Source: Rhinopomastus cyanomelas (taxonomy: Eukaryota > Chordata > Aves > Bucerotiformes > Rhinopomastidae). From it: DNA of 64,000 nt. The stretch lies in contig VXBP01004157.1 in the NCBI GenBank assembly GCA_013400115.1, positions 273,169-337,168 of the forward strand. The letters run 5' to 3'. The translations under genes were made by a program, and so were the position numbers. The notes below the pieces were generated by a model, which was not told where the DNA came from, searched no databases, and worked only from the letters and a program-made list of their open reading frames with translations. Positions 37,414-49,400 of the stretch are shown here, piece by piece (positions within the stretch are counted from its first letter, which is position 1; every line of letters begins with the position of its first letter).

Positions 37414-40400
37414 CTTCTGAAGGGACTGTGTACTGCTGCTTCTTTGTGGGACAGGTCTGTTCCTCTGAGCTAAACAGAGACAGCACAGCAGCTCACAAAC
37501 CCTTCACACAGACATACAAACTGTACACCGTGCTGTTACTGACAGGGGTGTTGGGTATGATTCATGCACAAGCACAGAGCTCCCACTGGTATCAACACTA
37601 TCAACTCTGGGCTCGCGCACAGCCTCTTCTTCCTGTAATCCTTTTGCTCAAATGAGGAGCAGCACCAGGCTCACAGCTACACACACAACCCACCAAGTTC
37701 TACGTGAGGATAACACAACAGTCAGTAAGAGGTGCGAGTAATGACGCTGCTGCCTTAAACTCTTTAGCAGCAGCTCACCCTGCACAGTCACTCAGGAACA
37801 GGCCTGTAAGGATGATCCCCGCTGTTTGCCTACCCAGTATTTAATACTGAGCTCCACAAACCACCTCCAGTACCTTGGGGTGTCAGTGTCAACTATACCA
37901 GAGAAAAATGGGGAACGTGGCTGCACTAAGAGTGCCCCTTGATCAAGGGAAACAGAACCAGTGGGAAAATCTTTATCTGAAACTTAAAATAATAGCAGCA
38001 ACTTCAAAAGGCAGTAAAAGCATGTTGAAAACCCACAGAGGAAGCTCTGCTCATGGCTTGTTAGTGCACTGACATACAAGCTCAAAACTCCAGTCTGCCA
38101 TGGAAACGCCAAAGAAAGGTGGTCTTGCTCTGAAAGTGGGACATGGGACATCCTGAGACTCAGGGCACTGGGCAGCACTGGGCTCAGGACACACTCACCA
38201 GTAGTTTCTTTTTGCCACCTCTCTCCGTGGTCTTTTGGCAGGGATAGTGCTGTCGGGCTCGTCTGAGGGTATTGGCCTCACGGAGGACACACTGATCCTG
38301 TCAGATGGTGTCATACCTACCAAAAAGTCACAAGAGCTCATTACACACATGGATCCCCTTAGCTATACAGTGCCCTGTAAGGGCTGTGTGAAGTCTCTGT
38401 GGTCAGGCCTTAGGCAGGGCAGAACACAAGCTGGAGACTGAAGGAGACACACAGTTCTGTGAGAAGAAACACCCCTAACTCTTCAAAGACAGAGCTGCTG
38501 CATTGGAAATAGATTTGATATTAGTACCACCAGACTGATGATGTTTCAGAATTCATTAAAAAAACACCATGTGTGTTCTGTGACCGCTAATGGATGCGGC
38601 AGATGTCTGTCATTGCTGACCTTGGTTTCAGGCAACTGCCAGATGACCTCCTATGGGCGGGAGATCATCTCACAGTCACACAACACTCATCACCTCCCGT
38701 TTGTCACCTGAACACCTCACGGGGCAGTGCTGGTCTGGGTGACAGCCACTGTCACATGGGTTTTCTGTTCTCTAAGCATTAGATTAGTTCTAACAACCTT
38801 CCTTCACAGTTTGAACCTGTCAGTTTCTAAGGGTTAACACAGTTAACATGTTCTCCTTGCCCAGGACATGAAACCATCACACTGTCACCTACCCAATTTT
38901 TGCTCTATTAGCTGGAGGGTCTTCTCTTGTTCAGCAAGTTCCTGCTGCTTCTTTTGTGCTTCTGAACTGTTTAATGACTCCACATGCAACTCCAGATCCT
39001 TGTTCACATCATTCAGCTTGACCACCGCTGCCCGGTACTGCTGCAGGAGCTCTAATTGGAGAATACACCACCTAACAGTGAACGTTCTCATACGGCCACT
39101 TTGATGCAGGAGCCACCAAACCCAACCCAGACAACACCCAGGAGACACAAAACCGCCTCTTGCGGAAACGCTGCTTAAAGATTTTGCCCCCCCCACTTCA
39201 AGCGGCCCTGCAGTTGTTCTTAAAACAACTCTCCAAGTGAAACTAGAGGTTGGCTCTGAGAAGCAATTTCTGTCCCACAGGGATTCCCCACACCTGGCCC
39301 AGGGCAATAGGGCAGTCCAGGTCCCTGGAGGGGCTGCAAAGCCATGGAGATGTGCAGTGACAGACAGGGGTTAGTGGGGACCTGGTTGGTCTCATTGAGC
39401 TTCAAGGTATTTTTCAACTGAAACAATTCTGTGATTCTTCTACCGTAACTGTTCCTGTACTGAATTTCTGATGATTCCAATCTGTGTCACACTTGGGACA
39501 GCTGAGTTCAGCGGGTGACTGTGAGGACAGTGCAGGCAAGGTATGCCAAGCCCAGCCAGTCTCAGGCTGTAGGTGAGGAGCTCAGAGTATTCCCTACTCG
39601 AAATCTATCCTCGCTAATAGACTGAGGTAAGTGTTTTTGGGTCTGTTTTCTCCTTCAGGGGTCACTGAGAGGTACTTTGCTCACAGATGAGGCTGCTTCA
39701 ATAGGCACTTGCGCTCCCTCTCCTTCATTCGCCCCTACTACTGCCATAGGAAAGCCCCCTGTCCTCTCTTTTGAAAATTGTTTAACAACAACCTCACTTG
39801 TGCCTGAGCCCTTCCAGCACTTCCCAAGGCAGCCGGATCCACTGCTCAGTGTGATTTACAACCTTCATTTGGAGAGGGAAAATTCAAGCACAAACTGAAA
39901 TTAGAGTAATCCCATAGGAAACACAAGAAGTATCTGCTTAGAGAAGCAGCACAGCTCTGGTGAGAGCAGCACTCTTCTACCAGGCCTTGAGGAGCTTACT
40001 GAACCTCAACCGGCAACAGCCCTGAACGATTCCCACTGCCTGCAATATTTCTTTAGGCAAATGAGGATAAACAGAGAGAGGTCTCAAGGCAGTTACTAGT
40101 TTCCTTCTAGACTTAACAGCTGGCAGCTCATAAGGAAAGGGAATTCCCAAGCAGGACCCCATACAGGTCACACGCCTTGGACAGAACTTCATGCCGCGCT
40201 GCAGCTTTCCTTTCTGAGTTACGTAATAGAGTGACAAGTGCTGGCCAGCAGCAGAACTCTGGGCGTGATGCATTTTCATGACTTCACTGACCCACCTATC
40301 TGTGCAGAGAACGTAGAGTACAGCTTTGGGATGGGAGCTCCAAATACCATTCCTCTGAGCTTTTCAATGGGAGGGGCTTTGTTCTGAAGGCCACCGAACT

Positions 40401-43400
40401 TGCCGTTGCTGTGGATGCGGTCTCCTTCCCGAGTCAGCAGGGTAGGGCAACGTGTGATTTTTACCACCTGCAGGGGCAAGGAAAGTGACACCAGGTTAGG
40501 AATCCCGTGGAGGAACCTGCACGTCCAGCAGCGCTGCTGGGAAGCTTCTGCAGCCTTCAACCAACTGTGAGAGCGTTCATGAATCACATAGTAAAATTAA
40601 ACTGCTGTTGGCAATGATGAAAACGTTAATGTGCCCTCAGATTCGGGCAGAACTCTGGAGTCAGAACGTACATCTATACTGAGACAAAGCTAATGATCTG
40701 TTTGTACCATGAAGTGACAGCAGTCAACATCAGTGGTGATAAAATCACAGAACATTAGGGATTGGAAGGGACCTTGAAAGATCATAGAGTCCAATCCCCC
40801 TGCCACAGCAGGATACCCCTAGATCCAGTCGCACAGGAACATGGCCAGGCGGGTTTGAAATGCCTCCAGAGAAGCAGACTCCACAACCCCCCTGGGCTCA
40901 CTCAATTATGAGATGTGGATTTGTAAGTACTCTTCTTCTAAAAAGAAACACAGACTCTGAAAACACTGAGTGGGTTGCAGTCAATGAAACTCTCCTGCTT
41001 GCTTTTGCAGTAACAAGCAGATGCTGTGTGATGGCAGAAGCACATGCAGGCATCAGAGTTGAAAACAGGAGGCAATTAGCCCCCTTGGTGGCCACTGAGA
41101 TGGTTACAAGCTGCAATGTAAATTAAAACACTTTTGTACATGGTCTGGTTCTCACTATGGCCCCGAGACATGCTGGAGGAACTTGCCAGAGGAACTGCAC
41201 TGACCTCTTTCCTGTATTGGTTGGCAGCATCCAAGTTATCCATGATGATGACGTCACCCAAGAGCATCCCAAACACTGAGAAAAGGGGATGTTGGAACGG
41301 TCACATTTCTTCTCAAGAAAACAGCACTAGCATTTAGAAACCCCAACTCTGAGGAACCATCCCTACAGCTTTTCAGAGAAGTACAGGGTCCCTTCTCAAT
41401 GACATGAAATATTACTCTCAGATTCTGATGGGATCTTGTTTCCACCCAAGAACTCACATAGTATGTTTAACTTCCCGCTGGTGTAACTGACCCTGTTTTC
41501 CACCAAAGACCTCCCCCAATGCCCTACACTCACATTTCTGAAGACACACACAACCATCCCAAGGTTTAGGGAATTTTAACATCTCCTTTCCTTTTTTAAC
41601 CCTCCTGGAGCTCTGCTCTGAGTGCATTTCTGTGTTTTGGGGGGGCTGTCCCTGCACCAGCCACAGACAGGCTGATGAACCCTTCCCATAGCACCATTAC
41701 CTGTCTTACAGTGCTCAGCATTATCAGGGAATGTTAGTAGATCTCTGGCAAACACAGGATTCCCAATGGGTCTGAATAACACTTCTGAATCTCCGCTTCT
41801 CAAGTGAGGTAAAGGCCTAGTTAATGCAAGGGGACAGTGACAGAGGAAGAAGAAAAGAAAACAAAGCAATTGGTCCTTATTTCACTGCTGCTTCAGTACA
41901 CACTTTGCAACTGGATTTTTAAACAAGTTCTAATTTGACTTAAAAGCAGTTCTAGTCCTTTTAAATTCACAGACTCACAGAACATTAGAGATTGGAAGGG
42001 ACTTCAAAAGATCATCCAGTCCAATCCCTCTGCTGCAGTAGGATCCCCTAGATCCAGTTGCACAGGAACATGGCCAGGAGGGTTTGAAACGTCTCCAGAG
42101 AAGGAGACTCCACAAAACCCCTGGGCAGCCCCTGCCAGTGCTCTGTCACTCTCACTGGGAAAAAGTTCCTTCTCATACTGATGTGGAATCAACTCTGTTC
42201 CAGCTGACACTTGGTACCCCTTGTCCTATCACTAGGTGCCCCTGAGCAGAGCCTGGCTCCATCCTCCTGACACCTGCCCTTTCCATATTTATCAACGTTC
42301 ATGGGGTCACCCCTCAGTCTCCTTTTTTCCAAGCTCAAGAGACCCAGCTCCCTCAGCCTTTCCTCATCAGGGAGATGCTCCACTCCATCATGATTCTATG
42401 ATCATCTTTGTGGCTCTGTGCTGGACTCTCTGCAGCAGCTCTGTGTCCTTCTGGAACTGAGAGGCCCAGAACTCTCCAGAGTGATCCACTAGGTCAGCAG
42501 AGGGGGAGGAGAGCCTCTCTCGATCTACTAACCACCCCCCTACCCCAGGAGGTCATTGGCCTTCTTGGCCAAAAGGGTCCATCTCCTACTGTAGGAAACA
42601 TTTAAATGTGGAAAAAAAGAGGTAGGCTGCCTCTTCTTTTGCGTATAAACCTTAGACAATAAGCAATGCACAGCAGTTGCAGACCTGAAGCTAGAACTCC
42701 AGCCAACACTTCAGGTGATGTTTCCCAACTATGGAGGCAGAACCGTTTTACTTCAGAAACCGGCTGGACAGAGAAGCTGCAGTAGGTAACACAAACACAC
42801 AAGTCTTGTGGGGTTTTTCTCTACCTGTTGCAATCAGGGAGTGACTTCTTATAAATGGAATCGAGGGGCAGCACTTGTTGTCGACCTTGAGTTTCATCAA
42901 AAATGGAGCGCGCAGCTTCGGTCGTCAGTGTGACCACACAGTCCATGTCGCTGGCCAAGTGCCATGAGATAACCTTCGCTGCTTCGTTATCCTCGATCTG
43001 AGCTAAATGTGCAATCTGTACCACAGAAGTGAGAGCAGTCAGAAGGAGACCACGTCCCCTTTCCACACTAATCACAGTCATCCCACCATGACTATCAGAC
43101 ATTTTCTTCCCCCAGTGGCTCAGGTAGGAGAGCTGGTCACTTGCAGACGCTGTCATCAAGGCAAAACTCCTCAACTGCATTTTCAGTTGGTTTGTTTCTT
43201 ATCACCACCACTCCATGCAACCAACACAGCTCATTTCAAGGCTCTCTAAGAACAAACTCACCTTGCCCAAAACATCCTGGTTGCTTTTTGGGTAGTTTGG
43301 GAGGGTGCACACTCGCCTCGGCTGTTTCATTACTGCTTCCTGATCCAACATCTTTTGTTTGATAAGAGAATCTATGGACTCAAGCTGAGAATGAAAACTC

Positions 43401-46400
43401 AGAGTTAGCAGCATGTACCGCTGGGCCAGGCTGTGGCTGCACTTACTGCATCTGTGGCCAGTGAAGCTCCTGACAAAAACCATTCAGTAATCCCAGAGAG
43501 ACTCTTAGTACCTAAGGGACCACTGCCTATCATCTCAGGGGAGCAGGAGGACGAACTACGACTGTGGCTACAGACTTCCCCTTGTCTAGCGGCTGTTTTA
43601 AAGACTTCAGGCAGTTTTACACAGAGCTACCAGAGTCTGAAGGGAATTTAAACCACAGCAAGGGACAACCACAGCTGGATAACCCAGCCCCACCAAACAC
43701 TTTAGAAGGAGTCTACATCCTGGCCTAGAAGATGCAGCTGGCAGGAGAACCCAAACATCAGGATGGCAGTGTGTGGTTAATGTGATTCTGCTGTTCTGGG
43801 ATTAATGACTCCAACACTTATTGGATCGTTATGGGAGATCAGCAGAGGGCTACACTGCCTGACTCTTCCAAGCCTACTTTGGCAGTAACACCAGGCATTT
43901 TCTAGTTTTCTGAGAAGTCTTTTCCTTTGGTCTAATTACACTACAGTACATCCCCTTTGCATTGACCAACCCACTATGAAAGCCAGCAATACCAGTAAGG
44001 CTACTGGTGACTATAGCAGAAAGGCAAAGTCAAGCTCAGGATATAAAACAGTAGCTTTGCTTAATTCTACTCCAGTTTCTTTAAAAGATGGTCAGACTGG
44101 CACAAGAGTCAAACCACCACATGAAGTCTGGCCTTGGTGCACAGATTCTCCTCATGGTTTCAACATTCAGGGGTTGGTAAGAGGCACTCGCGTGACTTTC
44201 TGCTGTCACCCACTGCTACTGATTTCCCAGTAGGAGCAGGTTTCTCTCTGTAGGCCATTACAGAGGTCAGTTAAGAGCTGAGCCGTACTGTGTTTCTCTG
44301 CTGCACATTGATGCCTTGCTTTTTCAGCTCATTCTTCATGTGAGTTTCTCTTTTCTCTGCTTCTTTAACCTGACCTGGAACCAATAAAACAACAGTGTCA
44401 CAAAGCGTCAGACAGCAAGGGAACACCTACAGCAATTCTGAAACCTCTGGAGAGCCACAGCACCCACAGGTGACCCGGTTTGCTTCTTCCTTCTGCACAC
44501 ACCAGCAGTGTTTGGCTTCTACGCCAGCTTCCTTCAGCCTCAGGAAGCAGCTGAAGTTCTGAGGCTGTACACTTACTGTCAGGTCTGAGCAGAAGCAATT
44601 TGAGAACAAATGAGTAAAGAGGCGAGATGCTTTCTACTCTCTCTATTCAAACAGGTCTACATCTGAAGTGTTAGTTAATGTTGGCTCTGAAGATAAGCAA
44701 AGATCTACAAATCTGAAACACAACTTTTGGCCTTTCACTCTGGAATTCAGGAATGCACATCGATAACAGAACCGTGCAGGCAGCAAACAGAGCCCTGTGC
44801 TACCATTATGGGCAGTGGCAGCACCATCTGCTGCTTAATTACATTAGTCAGAGGAAGAATTGAAAATGCATCTAACGAAAACAAACCTTCTGCTGGACAG
44901 AAGGAATGCTGTGGGGGAAAAGTGACATTCTGAAAGTGTCAGACTAACTTTTCCACAGAGGAGTTATCTAGAATTCAATCCCAAAAGTACTTCTTAGGAA
45001 ATTAAGCAATTGCCTGGACAGGTGAGAACTGACATAGCCTCTGAGAAGATGGGAGTGTGGGACAGTCATGGGTAAAAGAAATCCAACCACCAACTCCCTC
45101 TTTGGACAGTTCTGACAAGGGATGTTCTGCCCCAAATCAAGACCCTTCTTAGGGAGGTCCATCCAAAGAATGAGACACTTCCCTGCTAATGCACAGCCAC
45201 ACAACCTTCTTTGGCTCCCCTCCACCTGCACTGTGATTCTGTGATACTCCATCTCGGGAGCGAACACTGCTTTTGCTGCCTGTCTCTCCCTATTCTCAGT
45301 GTTATCAAAGGAAATACAAAAGTTTCATTCTCAGGAAATTTATGTATCTGAACTTACATTTCAGTTCAGCTACAAGCTGTTTGTTGGTATCCATCCAACT
45401 TCTGTAAATACTGATGGACTGAGTGAGCTGGTCTCTCTCCTTGGTCAAGGCTGCCATCTGTTGCTGCTTCTTGAAATCTACAGAAACAGATAAGTATTTG
45501 CAGAAGAAAGCACAGCACTTCCCTGGGCTCCAGTTGACTCCAGCAAACATTCAGCTGTGGCTCAGTGGTGAAGCAGCACAATGACCTACAAAGGGCTGGT
45601 TCTAGGGAAACAGTATTTCAGAGGAGCTGGACGTACCATTGTAAAACATAAAAGCCAGCCGGTAGGGTTCCACTGGCCTCTTCAAAACTGGCAGGTCTGG
45701 CTCAAACACCAGAATGTATTCGGTGCTGTCTCTTCCAGGACTGCTCTCGGCTAGTGCCAGGCTCTGATCAAACAGAGAGACAAACACCTGTCAGCCCAGG
45801 TTCACATCTGAGGTAACACCACAACGTTATCCGAACGCTAGTGTTGGGCAGTTACTTATCACATGGTGCTCATCCCATAGTCTACACTTTTAAGAATTAG
45901 CTTGAAAATGCCTCTTACACCTCATAAAGAGAAGTAAAACACAGGGGTTTAGCAGTAACTACCTTATATTTAAGAATTAAGGTTGACGTTTTAGCTGTTC
46001 CTGGCTGTACATCGTACAAATCTGCCTGCAGAGGGGCAGCGATATGGGATTCATTGAAATGGAACAACTCCCACTGGAACAACTGGGCACAGTGTGCTGC
46101 CAAAGGCAGCAGGATCTCACAAGGTCACAGTAAGGAGGCAGCAGGACAATGCAATCCTACTCTATTATCAGATCAGGGGTCACAGCTGACCCCTTACATC
46201 TGCACTTCCTCCCATCGCACCTGCCTGAGAACAATGTGTTCACAAACCAACTGATTTATTACTTGAACCATGGTTGGGGAACAAGAGACACTCAAAGGGC
46301 TCCACCACTCACTTTTCCAGTCTGAATTAATCTAATGTATCTGTTGAGCCCACGCGTTTGTGGTTGGTTTTTCACGCACACTCTGCTGCTCTTCCTTAGG

Positions 46401-49400
46401 GCTCAGCGCAGACCCTGGCAGGGAATTATCCATGCTGTGCCACGTCATGGAATTTCATCTACACAGTTCCACACACGCAGCTGAAACACTGAATGAGTGA
46501 CCTTGTGAAGAAGTTCATATGTGGGACCCACAGATTTCAGTGATTCTACTGGGGTTTTACAAGCTCAGCCTGTGTTTGCTGAGGAAGAAATGACTGCTGT
46601 GGTGTGATCACAACATGCAGCCCCTCCAGGGGTCTCCAGAGACTACAGCTGAACTAAGGCCAGCACTGATGACTGAAATCATGTCAGGGGAAGGGGTGGT
46701 TGTATCTTTAAGCCTTCCCACAAGAACAGGATGCCTGTGGTAAAGCAGAGCCCACTAGGCTTGACAGCATGTTAAGGAGAACTTGGTAGAATTCTGTAAC
46801 ACCTGTATGGAGAGCTCAGACTAAACGATCCGAGGATACTGCAGACAGATCATCCTACAAATGAGAATGCAAAGCGCCGCGTACGTCAGTCACACTTACG
46901 ATTTCAGCTGTTCCCTTCTCAAAGGGAAACTCGACTGTGCTGACTTTGCCCTGGAACTGCGGGATCTCTGGATCATCTTTATTGGGACTCTTAATTTTCG
47001 CTACTACTTTGCCAACCAGATCAGTCCCAGTGCGGTTGTTAAACCGATCCTGCAAGTCAAGAACACAAACAGTCAGTCTGGATCGTGAGCTGCACTAAGT
47101 GATTCAGCTGCATTCTGCACAGGGTGCTAGCAGAGGTGGGCTGTGAGGACAGGAGCGGCAGAGGGGCTGTTATGGACTGACCACACTCCTCGCTCCCCAC
47201 TCCCCTCTGCTGCTCAGGGAAAGGAAGAGGAGGCTGGAGCAAAGCAGAGAGTGGGAAAGGGTGGGGTGGAAAGTGTCGCTTCAGTAATTTTGTCTTTATT
47301 TCTCAGAGCCCAAATCTATCCGAATTGCTGAAAACTTTCGACAAGGTCAATTAAGTTTTTCCCACGCAGGTAACAGTGAGTGCTCTCCCCACACCCCTGT
47401 GAAACTTCAAAAGGCAGGACACTTCACTCTTTTGTAATACAAGATTTCCAAGACAAACTGTGTCATGGAAAGCACATCACGGAGAGGAACATCTGCCATT
47501 AAAATGTCTTCCCACTAGAATTTAGTCCTGAAGCACTTTTTCCTGTGGCACAAGAAAAGGGGCTGAGCTGAGGCGCCTGGCAGCACAAGTTGCACATTTT
47601 CATTGTGGGCATCTGGACAGAAAGAAAACAGATGCCCCTGTCACACACCAGAAACCACCAACTCGCATCTGGTTTTGGTGAAGGGAATCTGCCAAGAGAA
47701 AGCAGTGGTTGCCTTACAGCAACACTCAAGGTACTTCTGGCAGCCTTAACACACTTCCTAATGATGACTGTGTGTTACCACACAACTTTACCGTTAGGTG
47801 GAGGCACAAATTCTTCACCAGGGTCCGGCTGTTAGGAGTTCGAACGTTGGAAACTGTTGGAGTAGCTGGTACAGAGTTGGGTAACAGGCGTGCAGGGTCA
47901 CTGGGTACAACTTCAATCAAAATCTAGCAGCAAAAGGATGGAGAACAACCAATGAAGGCTGACAGGAATCACTGCTGTTCACATGCACACGTGGGTCGCT
48001 CAGAATACGCAGAAGCAAAAGCAGGTGAAGTCACTGACAATCCCAAATACATCAGCATGGCCACAAAACAGTTCTACTCAGGTTACAAATCAGGCAGCTC
48101 TGCCACTCTGCAATGTTTCCACTGAGTTACAGAAATTGATGACAATATTTTCTCATCATGAATAGCCTGAGATGAAAATACAGCTGCTGCCAAGCTGTCA
48201 GGGAAAGCATTTGCCAACCAAATCCACGAATTTTTGCAGCAGCTCTCCCAGCTGATCCTGCGTCACATGCTCTTGGCTACAAGTAATGCATTAGTGATTC
48301 AAACCTGGTCACTGGTGAGGGCAGTAGTCTTATCCACGGAGAAGATGAACTGGATGCTGTAACTGCCCGCTTTCTCTGGAACCAGTTTATCCCTAAATGA
48401 AACAAAAAACCAGAACCCAAGCAAAAGTGACTCAATATTGAAGCAAAAAGTAGGTCAGCTCACAAGCTACTCAAATCTCCAAACTACTCAGAACATCCTG
48501 ATGAGATGTACTTCAGTTCTCCAACATCATGCTCCTGCCACACAGTAAATGTCATGACAGATCCTAGCCCTCTGGAATAAGGCTTTGGGGAGCTTAGACG
48601 GAAAATTTTTCCTCCCAAGTTCACATCCACTTGTTGACCAAAGTCTGGCATGGCCCTGTGTCTCAGAAAGCTGCACATCTCCCTCAACTCACTTCACAGA
48701 ATCCCAGAATAATTGAGGCTGCAAAAGCCCTCTGAGGTCATCCAGCCCAGCTGAGGACCTAACATCACCCCAGCGGCCAGACCAGGGCACTAAGGGCCAT
48801 AGCCAGACTGTCCTTAAACACCTCCAGGGATGGGGGCTCCACCACTGCCCTGGACAGTCCATTCCAGGCTCTGAGCACTCCTTCCTGAGGAAGGGCTTCC
48901 TAACACCCAACCTAACCCTCCCCTGGCAGCTTCAGGCCCTGCCCTCTCATCCTGTTGCTGGTTGCCTGGGAGAAGAGCCTGACACCCCACCTGACTACAA
49001 CCACCCTTCGGAGAGTTGGAGAGACAGAGAAGGTCCCCCCGAGTCTCCTCCAGGCTAAACACCCTCAGCCTCTTCCCATCAGCCTTTCCCTCCAGCCCCT
49101 TCCCCAGCCTTGTTGCTCCTCTGGACCTGCTCCAGCCCCTCCATCTTTTCTTGAAGTGAGGGGCCCAGAACTGTCCCCAGGACTCAAGGGGAGGCCTCTC
49201 CAGTGCCCAGTACAGTGAGAGAATGATCCCACTGGCCACACTATTGCTGATGACCCAGTACTGCCAGGTCCCTCTCTGCCAGGCTGCTNCACCTGACTAC
49301 AACCACCCTTCGGAGAGTTGGAGAGACAGAGAAGGTCCCCCCGAGTCTCCTCCAGGCTAAACACCCTCAGCCTCTTCCCATCAGCCTTTCCCTCCAGCCC

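Noticed and set aside
39300..39440. Possible old CR1 3' end (GGAGGGGCTGCAAAGCC to ATTCTGTGATTCT)
   Set aside because: Only the last bases resemble a CR1 terminus, and the rest is too diverged to call by eye.
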